A stretch of DNA of 64,000 nt, taken from positions 30,327,456 to 30,391,455 of the forward strand of contig OZ024875.1 of NCBI GenBank assembly GCA_964017185.1, given 5' to 3'. The position numbers and the translations under genes were made by a program. The notes below the pieces were generated by a model that saw nothing but the letters and a program-made list of their open reading frames with translations, ran no database searches and was not told where the DNA came from. Shown here piece by piece: positions 1-14,838 of this stretch; the stretch's first letter is position 1; every line of letters starts with the position of its first letter. This DNA is from Rugalucina vietnamica. Its lineage: Eukaryota > Mollusca > Bivalvia > Lucinida > Lucinidae.

Positions 1-1119
1 TTTCTCGTTTTTGCTCCAAAACATGCAATGTTTGGTATCCCTCAGAACCCGTTAGAACCGCCTCAACTCTCCAATAGTTGTTCACCCCCCGACAAGAAAT
101 ATACTCTGTACCTAAAAGCGTACGTTCAAGTTCTGTTGTAATTTGTACAGTTTTGCGGCTTGCAGACCAATACCAATGGGCCATCAGCTGATTCCATGAC
201 ACTGACTTGCTCTACTTGCAACCGACAGTTTTGAGCTAGAATGGGCCTAGTCAGCCATCAAATGATGGTCTTTCTCATTAGTGAGAGACGAGCGACCACA
301 TGCAGACCGAATTCCATATTTATTTTGAATACGGAAACACTATGCTTTTATGCCAATCAAGGGTACCCACATACAAAATGTCGCAAATATGAGGTAAAAA
401 AAATATTGGATAAAATGGCCTCTTTGGTTTCACAAAGCGGTTTATGATAAACGCGGAAAAGGACAGTATGCATTGTGACAAAACATCAATGCTTATATAC
501 ACGTGCATGAGTGTACATGTAGATCATCTGAAGAAGGCCAATTTCAAAATACATTGACATTTTCGTAGGTCCGACAAAAACTTATCTATCTATGTCCGGA
601 GGCGCGTGTCACAGAGTTTGTTTTGGAATGTCGCGTTATTTTTATTGCGGTTGACTGGCAGCTGTTACGGCGAATCTAGGTAATTTTGTTTATATTGTTA
701 ATGTGCTGGAAATAAAATAAACAAAACTATGTGTGATGGTAGATATATTTTGAGTTTGATAAAAGTATTTCATTTGTATTTTAAAATGAGATTTCAATAT
801 ATTTTGATAAGTGTTATTTTGTTCGAATGCTAAAGTAAATGTACTAGATGCAAACGCGTTTCATTTTTAATCACCACATGGAATAGCGGTTTTTTATGAT
901 TGGCGACGCGGAAATGTAAATATAAACTTATACAACGAATGCATCCACAAACTCGGAATTTTATCGTGTGTGTTTTGTTCTATTATATTTTTGTATATAC
1001 TTTCTTGATTTTATTACCGTTTGTTCATAAAACACATTCATACAACAAAGCAACGGCATTCCCACCAATAAAATATCTTTGAATGTATATTTAGACATAA
1101 TTTTCATACAAATTAAATA
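1..1119. other. 5' flank of P4HA copy 1
   Basis: No gene seen. Bases 1-110 hold a degraded fragment of the TTTTTGCTC...AACATAGATTG MITE family with GTTAGAACCGCC. The rest is AT-rich and nearly identical to 53871-54885. A promoter must lie here, but no convincing TATA or initiator could be chosen. Confidence 0.6.
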
Positions 1120-1313
1120 ATGAACGTTTCGAAGATGAATTCCATTATTTCCTTGCATGTCGTGTGTTTATGTTCCCTCGTGACCATGTGTACTGGCGAG
1201 ATATACAGTTCAGTTGTACATATTGAGGATTCTATAAGGGCATCGAAAAAATTGACAGAGGATTTAATCACAGTAGCCAAAAGAGAAAATATACACATAC
1301 CTAATATAATCAG
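1120..1313 (+). CDS. P4HA: P4HA-like copy 1, exon 1
   Basis: Encodes residues 1-64 and two bases of codon 65, followed by donor GTGAGT. The N-terminus is a hydrophobic signal peptide with likely cleavage near CTG|EIYSS. The EIYSSVVHIEDSIRAS stretch opens the mature N-terminal domain. A second in-frame Met at residue 6 is an alternative start that would still leave a signal peptide. Confidence 0.88.
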
Positions 1314-1605
1314 GTGAGTGATCTGGAATAAGTAAAATACGAAAAGTAACACCACTTCTTTAATGGCGATCACTTAGGTTCTATCTGAAATTTTAATGTT
1401 TCATTTTGTTACACATTTCTACTACTTCACGCGAAAAGTTAAAGGAATAAGATGTGTTTATTTATGAAATATGAGCATTTGGCTAAAATATCCAAGTAGG
1501 CCCTAAACTGGAATTTTATGGTATATATTTGTCTTATTTTTGCTTCAAAACACAGATTGTTGGTACTAATACAACCTCTTGTGCATACCCACAATCAATA
1601 ATTTG

Positions 1606-1652
<47 letters not shown>

Positions 1653-4248
1653 AAGTTCAGTTCATTACGAAAACTTGCCCATGCAATAAACAGAGATATT
1701 TTGAGCTTTAAAAATTGAAAGTTTTCAGCTGAAAACTTTTGATATTTTTCTTATTTTTGCTCAAAACATAGATTGTTGTACACGTTAGAGGCGGTTCTAA
1801 CGAGTACCCACAATCTATGTTTTGGAGCAGAAATAAGAAAAATAGGTATACCCCTGCATACCCCAGTTTTTCTATATAAAAGTGGGGTTTAAGGGGGTAT
1901 TAATTGCACGGACATGTTTTCCTGATGTATCCAACATTTTCAACTGAAATAATGTTTAAACATGGTAAATCCTACATGTACATTTTGCTGCTGTAAAAAT
2001 CTCTGTATAGTGTATGGGCATGTATTAGTGTGATGGTACATTCTGACAATTTCCTTCTTGAGATAACATTCAATATTACAGATTTTATTTTTGGTTCGAT
2101 TTCAGTGTATATAGGGGCTTAAAATGGAAATCCGGGATAATTAAGGAGAATCCGGAGAGCCTTATTAGCCACCCCGTTTCTGTATTCCGTTTGGTCAGTC
2201 AGCTCTATGAGTTCTTCGTGGAAGCTTTTCATGCAGGCTTCCGTAAGAGTTACGCTGAAGGTATGGTTATTTATTTATTTCAGTTTTCAAGTTAACATAA
2301 ATGAGGTGAGAAAACAAGCATATTATTTGAAAGATATATTAAACAGACTGCATTTTTCGATATAAAAGGAATGACAAATAGGTCTACATCTCTTATAAAG
2401 AGTTCACTATTCATAATTCATTTTTATTACTTAACAGATGAAAGAAAGACGCCAATTCGTACATGTATGCTCGTTACTCAAAACGCGGATGGCTAAAATA
2501 TATTGCGCAGCCATTACTCAAAGGAATGCAGTGAAGCACAATTAATTTTATAAAAGACAGTTTGGCCTTTACAGTCTGCGCACTAGTAAAACTATGCAGA
2601 ATGTTTTCTAAGGACAATTATGTTTACAGTTATGCTCTGCAATTGTGACTTTCTAAAACCAGTTAGGGACACTCGATGACCTAGTGGAAGAGCGTAGGGC
2701 GAAGGGTTATATTAGATGAACTATTCTATAACTCCGCTGTGAAGCAGTGTTTCCAGCGTAAACCACAAAACAAACAAGTAGTAATTTAAACGGCATGCGT
2801 ATTTTGTAGGCCTTATCCAGGATCTACCTACCAGGCTAGACCGTACAGGAACGGTCTTGGGCATTCTAAGACTACAGGAGTATTATAATAGTCATGTGTA
2901 TTTTGTAGGCCTTATCCAGTATCTACTGACCAAGTTAGATCGTACAGGAACGGTCTTGGGCATTCTAAGACTACATGAGTATTATAATAGTCATGTGTGT
3001 TTTGTAGGCCTTTTCCAGGATCTACCGACCAAGTTAGATCGTACAGGAACGGCCTTGGGCATTCTAAGACTACATGAGTATTATAATAGTCATGTGTATT
3101 TTGTAGGCCTTATCCAGGATCTACCGACCAAGTCAAATCGTACTGGAACGGTCAGACTACACGAGTATTATAATAGTCATGTGTATTTTGTAGGCCTTAT
3201 CCAAGATCTACCTACCAGGCTAAATCGTACAGGAACGGTCTTGGGTATTCTAAGACTACAGGAGTATTATAATGGTCATGTGTATTTTGTAGGCCTTATC
3301 CAGGATCTACCTACCAAGTTAAATCGTACAGGAACGGTCTTGGGTATTCTAAGACTACATGAGTATTATAATAGTCATGTGTATTTTGTAGGCCTTATTC
3401 AGGATCTACCTACCAAGTTAGATCGCACTGTGACGATCTTGGGTATTCTAAGACTACAGGAATATTATAATAGTCATGTGTATTTTATAGGCCTTATCCA
3501 AGACCTGCCTACCGGGCTAGATCGTAGAGGAACGGTATTGGGCATTCTAAGGCTACAGGTCATGTGTATTTTGTAGGCCTTATTCAGGATCTACCGACCA
3601 ATTTAGATCGTACAGGAACGGTCTTGGACATTCTAAGACTACAGGAGTATTATAATAGTCGTGTGTTTTGTAGGCCTTATCCAAGATCTACCTACCAAGT
3701 TAGATCGTACTGGAACGATCTTGGACATTCTAAGACTACAGGAGTATTATAATAGTCATGTGTGTTTTGTAGGCCTTATCCAAGATCTACCTACCAAGTT
3801 AGATCGTACAGGAACGGTTATTCTAAGACTACAGGAGTATTGTAATAGTCATGTGTATTTTGTAGGCCTTATCCAGGATCTACCTACCAAGCTAGATCGT
3901 ATTGGAACGGTCTTGGGCATTCTAAGACTACAGGAGTACTATAATCAAAGTACAACACAGGTGGCGCAGGGCGTCGTTGCAAATGCCTCTTCCTTCGGTC
4001 TCACTGGTATGTAGTTAAATGTTTCAGAAAATAAGGATGCCCAAAACGCTTTTTTTCACTCACTTTAGACACTCAAATAAAGAACTGTTGAAACCTTTTG
4101 GCATTGTCTCTCATAAAATGAGTTTTCAGCGATAAAATATGATTATAAACTCAAAAGAATTATACTAGCAAATACCAAATACTAATATCAGAAGTAATGA
4201 AAAATCACCGAACAAACAAACATATTTCTGAAAACACAAACATTTGCC

Positions 4249-4306
<58 letters not shown>

Positions 4307-7300
4307 CACGTTAGAACAAACTGATGATGTGTAGAGCTCGTAGATGCCAACCACGGGTAAAGACCTATACTATATCAATTGACGTGACGTGTATTTCTTT
4401 AAAATTGCTTAAGACTTAGAATGTTACGACATCGGAGTGATAGCTCTGGACCATGACAAGGAAGCCCTGGGGATTGAATGGTTGAAGGAATCCTGGGAGC
4501 GTGTACATGAATCAGAAAGAGCAGATAACCTCTACATACTAAAGAAACTTGCAAACGCAACAGCCGAGGTAGGATGCTGGTGAACATAAAATGAACCAGT
4601 GCGTGAGAAAACCAACAATGTGGTTTCCGACCAGCTCTGACACAAACCAGCCTGTACAGTCACAAAAGCAGGCTAGAAGCTTGAAATTTCGGTTTTAAGA
4701 AGAAGAGGGATTGTACTATCCGTGTAGCGAAAACAAAGGCGCTGATCTGCGCCTTTGTTTTCGCCCAAGTATTTTGTTGGTTTTCTTATGCAGTGGCTCA
4801 AATACCAACCGCATGAAAGTGACAGTTTTCAGATAGTACTTTGGCTCATCATGCAGTCGTGTCCATGTACACCCCTTATACCCCACTCTTATAGAAAAAG
4901 CTAGTGAGGTATACACGGATATACACTTTTTCTTATTTTTGATCCAAAACATAGATTGTGGGGACTCGGCCAGGCGGTTCTAACGTGTACCCGCCATCAA
5001 TGTTTTGCATAAAAATATTAAAAGTACCTTTTTTACCAATGAAATTTGCCATTTTCACAGCTGAAACAATATCTGTATATTGCATGGGTAATGTTTCGTA
5101 ATGAGCGTGTATCATGTTTGCTACATGATACCGGTTTGGTGCCGTGACCAGGAAATTCAACCTTTGAGAAGTTCTTAAGTTTAAATTATTATAAAATCAT
5201 TAAAGATATGAGCTGCATCAAGAGAAAAACAACAATGTGGTTTTCGACCGTGTCTGACTTCACAGCTATCTTTACTTTTGTTTTTGCATATGCGAAATGT
5301 TGGTTTTATCATGATGCGGCTCATATCAAGAAAAATGGTTTAACATTATATGACAAATAATGATAATAAACCTTTGATCTCAATAGAAAATAGGACAATT
5401 CTCTTACCACTCGTCTTTTCAAAGTTTTTGACAAGAAGGAATATTCATGTTTTGTGATAGTGCACAGTTTTCTTTATTTGATTGCGAACTTAAAATTACA
5501 TAAAGCATATTTACACATACACGTAGATGCAAACGGATAAACTGTATACAATTCATAATATTGCAATGTTGTCCAGTGATAATGCTCTGGTTTAAACAGG
5601 CCTCACTAATGTGGTGTTCAGGACTTTGTCATTATTATAAAACAGTTACATGCACCGTAAGTACAAAATTAAACCATTTTACGTGAGAATCACCTTCTAA
5701 AGTCTGATATATAAATATAAAAACAAAAATTTGGTCCTATTTCAGATAGGCTCCTACAACGAGGCTCTTGTGTATGCAAAGGAAGTGTGGTCGATAGGTA
5801 GGACAATGATAACATTTTAGTTTGTTTGCTTGATTAACTGACTATTGTTTTACGTCCCATTCAACAGTTATTATCATGTCAAGACATTGTCTCCATTTTA
5901 TGGAAATCTACCCAGCATTTGGATGTCATGACATGCGAAATGTGCTTTATTTCAAAACAACCCAAGGAAGCAACTGATGTGATTTGACCAATTTTCCAGG
6001 GCAGGCTCTGACCGGTTAACCAGTTCAGGCGATCGGTCAGTTGGTTACAAGCTTTGTCTAGTGGTGGGACCCTGTCACATTTTAACATTACCTAAATATG
6101 ACTTCATTAAATGTTTTCATTGCTCTTAAATGAAATCCGTTTTAATTTAATTTGCTATTACTGTAACTGGTGTTGTGTCATGTGGTGGTCATAACAAGTC
6201 TCCCCGTACATCATCCATAGTGCAGGTTATATTTTCCTTCTGCTCTTTTGAGATCAGTGAGGGTATTCTGAGAAATCAATTTAGATATTTTTCTGAACAT
6301 GTTTTGTTTGACTCTATTTGGATTTACCCGTCAATGTGTTGACTGCCATTTTGAAAATTTTCAAAATTGCAGTAATTTTCTCTGGCTCCGTGTTGCCAAA
6401 TTTATAGAGTCACTGATGAGGTTTGAATAGCCGAAACCGCGTTAAGGCATATCCTCTTATAAATGTTTTCACTGCTCTTAAAGGAATTCCGTTTTACTTT
6501 CATATTGCCTATGAAGGTGTATACAATGCATGGACATGTTGTCCTGATGTTAGATTATTTTGCTGTTTGCAGACCCTAGCGAGCGACAATTCTTCGAAAG
6601 ATACAGCCAGCTTACATCTACCTGTCGTAAAAAGTCACAAAAGAAAGTTCGCCGAAAGATGCCTGTTGATTTGAATTATGAGAGACTATGTGCCGATGAA
6701 AACTGGGTAAGCAGTGTTTACAAACAGATCACACCGTCCATTAAAATTCCTACAGCGATATTTTAAATTATGCATTACGAAAACACGCCAATACAATATA
6801 AAGAGATGTTTTTTAAGTTGTTAAAAATGAAAATTTCCAGTAGAAAAGTATTGATATTTTTTTCTTATTTTTGCTCAAAACATAGATTGTGGGTACACGT
6901 TAGAACCGCCTCGAAGGAGGCGGTTCTAACGAGTAACCACAATCTGTGTTTTTCGAGGCGGTCCTAATGTGTATCCACAATCTATGTTTTGAGCAAAAAT
7001 AAGAAAAATAGGTATACCCCTGCCTATCCCAGTTTAGTATATAAAATTGGGTATAAGGGGGTAAACATTTCAAGGACATGTTTTTCTGATGATTAACTGC
7101 GCTATCAAATGAACTTTGTAAACAGTCAAAGCAACCTTCTTTTTGGATGTTTACAATGAAGTTCTACACATGCACCCATGTGGATGTCAGAGAACCCATT
7201 CAGAAGTAAAACAATTACAACTAAACCGTCGCTTGGCTTTGTAAGCTGAAAGATCTATACAAGAACGGACAAGTTTTGCATGTAAAGCAATATTTAAATG

Positions 7301-10300
7301 TATTTGATTAATATACATGTGCGTTTCTCTAATCGCTTTTATGATCGACTAATTAAACATGTCGTGTCGAAGACCATTATTTTAATTCCTTGTTCCATTA
7401 CTAAACAGGTAACAAGGATAATACAGGTATCGGGAGACGACAATAAACAGTGTGACTATTATAGTTATAGAGTCTACTGACTGATTGTTTTTATCATGGT
7501 GAATTTCAGATCAATCCAAACTGGACGACTCTCAGTTGCTATGTGACAGACAACGCCCATCCACTCCTGAGACTCCGCCCACTAAGAGTGGAGGAAGTAA
7601 AGAAGAACCCAGATGTTCTAATATTTCACGACTTTATCACAGATTTTGAAATTGCACAGACAAAGATTTTGACAAAATCTCAGGTAACTAATACAATGCT
7701 CCTTCATATTTTTCTAGCATATTTACATGCTAGTGCCTGATTCACACCTTTATTTTCTGGAGGGTAGCCATTAGCCGTAGTATTGACCTTTCCATATGTT
7801 TTCAGTATTCTGTCAATCATTTGACGTAATAAGGCTCTTTAGGGGTTTATGAAGGTGCATTTTCATTTCTGTTTCTATACACGATATTGAATTCCCTTTC
7901 TTGGGCCTCACACTTTGAGGCTAGACTAGGCTGTTTTTGTCGACCATTTTTTGTCGCTTTCACTTCGATAAATAAATAGAGATTATTATATGACAATTTT
8001 CATATCGTACCTCGTATCAACCCGAGAATCCCATATCAGCCCGAGACTCTCGTATCAGCCCGAGGGCCGAAGGCCCGAGGGCTGATGCGAGAGTCGAGGG
8101 CTGATACGGGATTCGAGGGTTGATACGTGGGTACGATATGAAAATTGTCATATCGTAATCTTTTTATCATATATTTTAATTCATGACCATTTTTTCCCTT
8201 TCCTCGTTTTATTTTATTTTATTTCATTTATTCTATTTATTTATTTTGACATACCGCCAAAGTGTGCAGTAGAGCGCATATTATTTCCACATTAGCACAA
8301 ATCGAAAATTCGTCTAGATATGACAAAATACTGTTGCCTGTGACATAAAACCACAATCCAAACAAATCTAAAATGACTGCGGTACACTACCTAATGAACT
8401 AAATACAATAGGAGCCGAGTGCTCCGAATATAATTTTATTAGCCAATCATTTGGTGATACGGCTTTTTCTCCCTAGGGATGATATGGGTCACGTGGGTAT
8501 GTGAGCCAATCATTTGGTGATATGGCTTTTTCTCCCAAGGGAGTGATATGGGTTTTATCAATTTTTGAACGGATACGGCTTTCGAGATACTGTGCCGCGA
8601 TACGTGAACATAACTCTTGTCTGTATCGCATATGCAAAAAGAACATATTTTGTAGTAAATATATGATAAATCTATTTTCTTCACGCTAACAAGATCAGTA
8701 CATACGATGCTTATGATAAAATTAAACTGGAGATGTATTATTTAATGATAATAACTCTGAGGATATTAACTAGGGTTGCTTAGTTTCAAATGTTTTTAAA
8801 TTATAAGATTTTGACGAACTCTCTCGTTGACCTATTTATCGGCTTTTATCGGAAAACGATCCATATGAAATTATGTTGTTTCCAATACAGTGTCCTCTTT
8901 CACGTCCGCTCTACATAGATGATTGACATGCGGTATCACGAATTACCGGATTGGATCGAAACTGTCCGAATAGATAATATCAAAGCTACAAAGCTAACCA
9001 TGAGTCACCACATAGTAGCATGTGAAGAATTTTATGTACACAACAATATTGTGATTTACTTAGAACGCAAGAAAACAGTAAAGGATTAAATTTCGGTCAT
9101 TTAAATATTCAGGGTATCTGTGGTAGAGATATGTCTAAATTTTATGAGATCAAAGCCATCTTGGGGCGCAATACAGATTTACATATTTTAGGTTTAAGTG
9201 AAACTAAACCGAAAGATCATAAATCATCTAGTATTTTTCATGTCGAAGGCTTTCAGGCTCCTTTTAGAAAGGACAATTGTTCTAATGGCGGTGGGGGAAT
9301 CATGGTATACGTTAGAAACGGTATTAATGCAAAACGTAGGAAAGATTTGGAGATAAATGATATATCCTGCATTTGGTTGGAGATCTCCCCAAACAAGGGC
9401 AAACCTTTTTTTGATCGGTAATATGTACCGACCCCCTGATTCAAAGGTCGAATATTGTGATCGATTTGAAGATTTTATTGAAAATGCATCCGAAGAGGGC
9501 AAGGAAATTATATTACTGGGCGACTTTAACAAGAATTTGTCTGATCATAATTTAGACAGAGAATGGCAAAATTTGACATTGTCTTTAGGTCTTACGCAAT
9601 TAATATCTCAACCAACAAGAGTTACTCCAAGTTCCTCAACTTTGATATATCATATATATACAACTAATGAAGATAATATTTCATGTGTTAGTGTGAGTAA
9701 GCAAACAATAAGCGACCATTACGCCGTCTTTGGAAATCGTAAGCTAAATTATTCTTCAAAAAAAACACTCGCATCATACCATTACGTACCGGTCATTTAA
9801 ACATTTTGAGGAGCAAGCGTTTATAACTGACTTACGACAAGTACCTTGGGAAATTATAGACAATTTTAATGACGTTAGTGAATGTGTACAGGTGTGGAAT
9901 CTCTTATTTTTAGAAATTATAAATAAACATGCGCCCCTTAAACAGCATAGAGTAAAGACAGACCACCAACCTGAATGGCTCTCGCCGGAAATTATGGATA
10001 ATATTAAAGTGATGTACCGGCTCCCATTTCTTATTGTCTATATCAAAATCTTACACCTTGACATGTACTAATTTAATTTCTATAGCTCATTTAATCATCT
10101 GCCAAGGTAATTACAGTCCTATTTATTGCTCTTATCAGCAATCTCTCACAGCAGACATTATTTTGATCTCGATGGTCTAACTGATTGAAACAGCTGGATT
10201 TCAAGACCCTGGCTACCTGGATTCTGAACGCATGGCATTATTATAGTGCTGAATGCTACTGGGGAAGAATACTGTGACTCCCAGAGATTAATTGCAATTA

Positions 10301-13300
10301 GCTGACTATTAAAAGTGCAGTGTTCAGTGTCCTGAGAAAACCTTCTTTACAAATACAAATATGCGAAAGACTTGTGCATAGCAGTAGTAAGGTGCAGATC
10401 AGTTGCATATATTGATCAGTGCCTTTGATTTGAAAGTGAAATTTTAATTATGATATTTTAATATAATTATTGCGTACTTGATTTAACAGCTTAGTTTTCT
10501 TGGGGCCTGGCCTGAACCAGCGGCTGTAGATTTCCTCTTATCATATAGAATATTTAACATAATATTGTTTTACATGAAATTAAATAAGGCTTTGGAATAA
10601 TTTCTACATGATAAGTACTGCAAATATATTTAACATGTTTAAGTGACGGGCATCAAAGAGGAAAAAAGAACTTCAACAAGGATAAATGTCATAAATAAAT
10701 AAATATATAAATAAATAGATAAATAAACAAATAAATAATACTTAATGAGTTAAAACAATGTGTAAACCAGCCTCCTTACCTATTTACCATATACCTTTAT
10801 GAATACGCGAAACATGTGCATGTACCTGTTACGTGCCTACTGCAAATAATTCAAATATACTTTCACATAGCCAGGCTGGTTTGTGTCTTGCCTTATTGAA
10901 TCACTGGCTATTGGTTATTGAATGGATACATTGGAGCAGTCCAGTCCTTGTGTACCTTTTTAACTCTGTTTATTTCCTTCGATCAACTGATTTTATATTG
11001 GAAAACCAATGTGCTGCCTTAGAAGATTTTATCAGATTATTCTGGAGATAAATGGCGGCCTGCTGTGGCATGTAAAAGTAATAAATTAATAGGCTAATTA
11101 AGCCAGTTAGAGAAAAACCTTTTGGACTCTTTGATTCCTGATGCATTTAACTAGCATTATAATCATAGGAAAAAAAGTGGTGAATATTCACTTTAAGGAG
11201 AGGAATAAGTGCAAATTAAATGGATATCAAGATGGTTATGCTTTTTTCAGAAACAAGGTTTCGTCCATGATAAGAACAGCTAAGAATGATATGTATAAGA
11301 ACAAAATCGAAAAGGGTAAAGACGACCCACGCACTATCTGGAAAATATTTAAAGAACATGGGGCATCTAGTAAAAAAGCAACAAACGAAATGATAAATGG
11401 GTTAAGGGAAAACGATCGACAAATTTCTGATGATAAAGAAATGGCAGATGTCTTTAACAATTATTTTGTAAATATTGCTGCACAGTTGAAAGAACCAGCT
11501 GAAAAGTCTGACTTTAAACACATATCAGAATTTGTTAACTCCAAGGTACCTATCAACACGTCATTTAGCATTCCCAGTATTAGTAATTCATTTGTAAATA
11601 ATTTTTTGAAGAGCCTTGACAGTACAAAGGCCACTGGGTTGGACTGCATTGGTCCAAAATTTTTGAAAATTGCTCCCGAAACTTTATGTCCAAGCATATC
11701 GCATCTAATCAATAAGAGCTTAGTTGATGGCGTTTTTCCACAACCATGGAAGGAAGCGAAAGTGAGCCCTATATTTAAAAATGGCACCAAAGATGATATA
11801 AACAATTACCGCCCAATTTCAATTCTACCTACACTTTCAAAAATTATTGAAAAACGGATACAAAAACATTTAATGTCTTTTCTTAACAATCATAATTTAT
11901 TACATGAAAAACAAAGTGGTTTTAGAGCAGGTCATTCCACAGAATCTGCATTAATTTCAATGATAGACTCTTGGCTTAAAGCAATGAATGATGGAAAATA
12001 TGTTGGGTGTCTAATGATCGATTTCCGTAAAGCTTTTGACCTAGTTGACCATAGTATTCTGTTACAGAAGTTAAAGCTTTATAGGTGTGATGATAATAGT
12101 TTATCATGGTTTGAGTCTTATTTGTCTGACAGGACACAAAGGGTGTCCATGAATAATAAATGTTCTAGCAGTGAACATATAAAATATGGCGTTCCTCAGG
12201 GCTCTATTTTGGGTCCTCTTATGTTTTTGATATTTATTAATGACTTGCCCCTAGCTTTAAAAGATATTGTAACTTCCACAGATTTGTACGCAGATGATAC
12301 TACTATTTATGACATTCAAAGTGATATGCAAAAACTGCAACAGAACCTGCAAAAATCACTTTCATTGCTAAATAAATGGTGTAAAGAAAATGGTATGGTA
12401 ATAAACACTGATAAAACGAAAGTAATGCTAATAACAAGTCGACAAAAACGGTACCATCTACAAATTGATGATTTAAAACTTAATTTGAATAATTCTGATT
12501 TAAAAAAACTATCAAGCAATGAAAAAATTTTAGGTATACAAATTGAAGATACTTTGGTCTGGAATGAGCATTTTAAATATATCTCAAAGAAAATAGCATC
12601 CAGTCTTTGGCTTCTGTCACAAATAAAAACATTTTTATCTGTAGACGATAAGTTGTTATTTTACAATGCTTATATTCGTCCACATCTAGAATACTGTAGT
12701 GTCATATGGGGAAACTCCACAACTTTTAACATTCAAAAAATGACAAAATTGCAGAGACGCAGAGACGAGCTTGCAAACTTATACTTGGAAATGAGTACAC
12801 ACAGCTTGAAGAGGCATGTGATAATTTGAAGATACTCTCATTTGATGAAATCGTGTTTTTAAATAAAGCAAAAACGATGTATAAAATAGCTTACAATATT
12901 GCAGGTCATCGTATCTGATTAATTTATTCCAAATGAGAAACGTGTCAGATGATACTATTTCCAGTTTGCGTTCAGTGGCTAATAAAAACTTCCTGGTGCC
13001 CAAACCAAAACTTAATTTGTTTAAAAATAGTTTAACATATTCGAGTGCAATCATTTGGAATAGCATTCCATTGGAAATAAAGAATTCTAGTTCACTAAAT
13101 ATTTTTGTAAACAAGTGTAAGGCTTGGATGAAACGAGGCGAATAGTTTGATTTAATCATATTCAACATACATGTTACATGTACCCCACCGCCATATCAGC
13201 TAAACATTTTTTAAACTCAACTCACTTCTTTGTTGGAATCAAAGTTTTTAATTTCTGTCATTTTTAATCAATGTATTTTCAATAATTGATAGGTGTATAT

Positions 13301-14799
13301 GTAAATTAATTTCTTTTTCCATTACTTGTGTAATTAATGTGATGTAAAAATCATAAGACCACACCATAGGAGGGTCAATAATGTAACTTATAGAAATGTT
13401 TCTGAACGACATTGTCAATTTCGTCTTTGCATCTTCTATGTTTGCATTGCGTCTTCTATGTTTGCATGCTTGACTTTTTAAGAAAGCTGATCCGGGTCAA
13501 GGTTTCCGGTGTTACATTGTTGATTTTCCTACGGGTTGGTTTATTATACAAATGCATGTATATTTTGTTGAATCTATGTTTGTATGTGTAGATAGTTTAA
13601 CATGTTGTTTAAGAGGGCCTCGTGGAAGATTGGCTATGCCAAATGAGCTACCCTCTATAAATAAAGACTTTCACTTCACTTCACTTCACTTCACCCGAAC
13701 CGATTTCTTATAGTTCGGATTTATGCTACATCACACGACGCCACACAAAAATGTATTAATATTGATCGAACTCTTAAAATGCAACCGTTTGTAATTTAAA
13801 GTGGTGACAAAATGTCTAAATTGCTGTAGTGCAAAAGTTCACAAAAGATATATGTTTTTAGGAATTCGGAAACTTTTGATTCGTTTCTTTTCTTTTTCAA
13901 CTATGTGAATTTTTTTAAGTTTTGAAAGTATGTTCACAGAAACCGTCAACTTGAATAGTAACATGTCTACAGACATGTATTATTTCACATTTTTGTCACG
14001 GAAAATAGAGTTTATCTAGGTGAATGTCCGAGATATTTTGCCATTGTTATTTACAAAACTAACAGCTATGGCAAAGTCTGGATCACACTACCCCTAACCA
14101 AGCCTCATGGATGAATATTTATGGGGTTTCAGTTTAACCTCTCTTTTAAGATTATACCATTTTGGGTCACGTGCTAGCAGATTTTGGCTCATGTCACACA
14201 ACCTTAGATTTAAATTATATTTATAGCACAGGTTTATAAAATTCGAACCATACTGGATTCACACTATCCTTCCATTATTGCTTGATTATGTGATATTTAG
14301 TATTATTCTGATTGGCTGTAGCAAAATCAAACTTTCATCATGTATTTTAAATCTCAGAGAATCTAATCAGGTTAGGCACAAGCACGCTATACAAGTTTGG
14401 GTCACTCAGACAGCAAGAATGCACGTTTGAAATTTTGAATAAAACTTCCTTTGCTGATGGAATTTTACATATGTTTGTTTGTTTCTTTTAAGTTTTAAAG
14501 GTCAAGTCAGCAATTTTTCAGACGTGGTGATGAAACCATTCACGGTTTAACACAGTATCTGTTTTATTTGCTATCAAAATGCACAATACGTTAGTAAAGG
14601 AATCATTCTTCTTGTCAGTGTAGACTTCTAACACAATCTCATATTATTTTAAACTCCCAAATTTGTATGAACCCCTCCATATAGCATGTTACTAAGAACA
14701 TGCTATAATTTTCTTGTTTCGCGTACTAGGGGGGCCTGAGATACAAATGACTGGTGCATAATAAAATATGAGCCTGTCTAAAAATCAATAAGACCAAAA

Positions 14800-14838
<39 letters not shown>

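Larger units (their letters stand above)
9081..13693 (+). mobile_element. Non-LTR retrotransposon (CR1/L2/Jockey-like), 5'-truncated, dead
   Basis: Copy 2 reads CAGTA|CCCGAACC at 62951-62965, while copy 1 has 4613 bp between CAGTA (9080) and CCCGAACC (13694), so the insertion is defined precisely. It holds an endonuclease remnant, a ~1.2-kb nested insert, reverse transcriptase, AATAAA and a (CACTT)n tail. No target-site duplication is visible. Several frameshifts make it inactive. It was inserted after the two P4HA blocks diverged. Confidence 0.92.
1..14744 (+). repeat. Duplicated block, copy 1 (partner 53761-64000)
   Basis: Collinear with 53761-64000 at high identity through exons and introns; most lines differ by zero to a few bases. 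Copy 1 alone has the LINE at 9081-13693 and an insert at about 7979-8665. Copy 2 alone has inserts at about 55466-55977 and 60885-61121. Both block starts coincide with visible limits, so homology may extend upstream of base 1. Confidence 0.95.

Noticed and set aside
2857-3576. A 239-aa repeat protein as an independent gene
   Set aside because: It is the tandem copy of exon 3 plus its intron end; the apparent start is not ATG and the frame breaks at unit 9.
8892-9070. An extra P4HA exon in intron 7 (also 62763-62950)
   Set aside because: It has a plausible acceptor and is conserved between copies, but exon 7 joins exon 8 in phase without it and the translation has no P4H similarity; the block is conserved because the whole intron is.
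10833-11051. A 72-aa hydrophobic open frame in the LINE-nested insert
   Set aside because: No family similarity or supporting context; length is within chance for AT-rich DNA.
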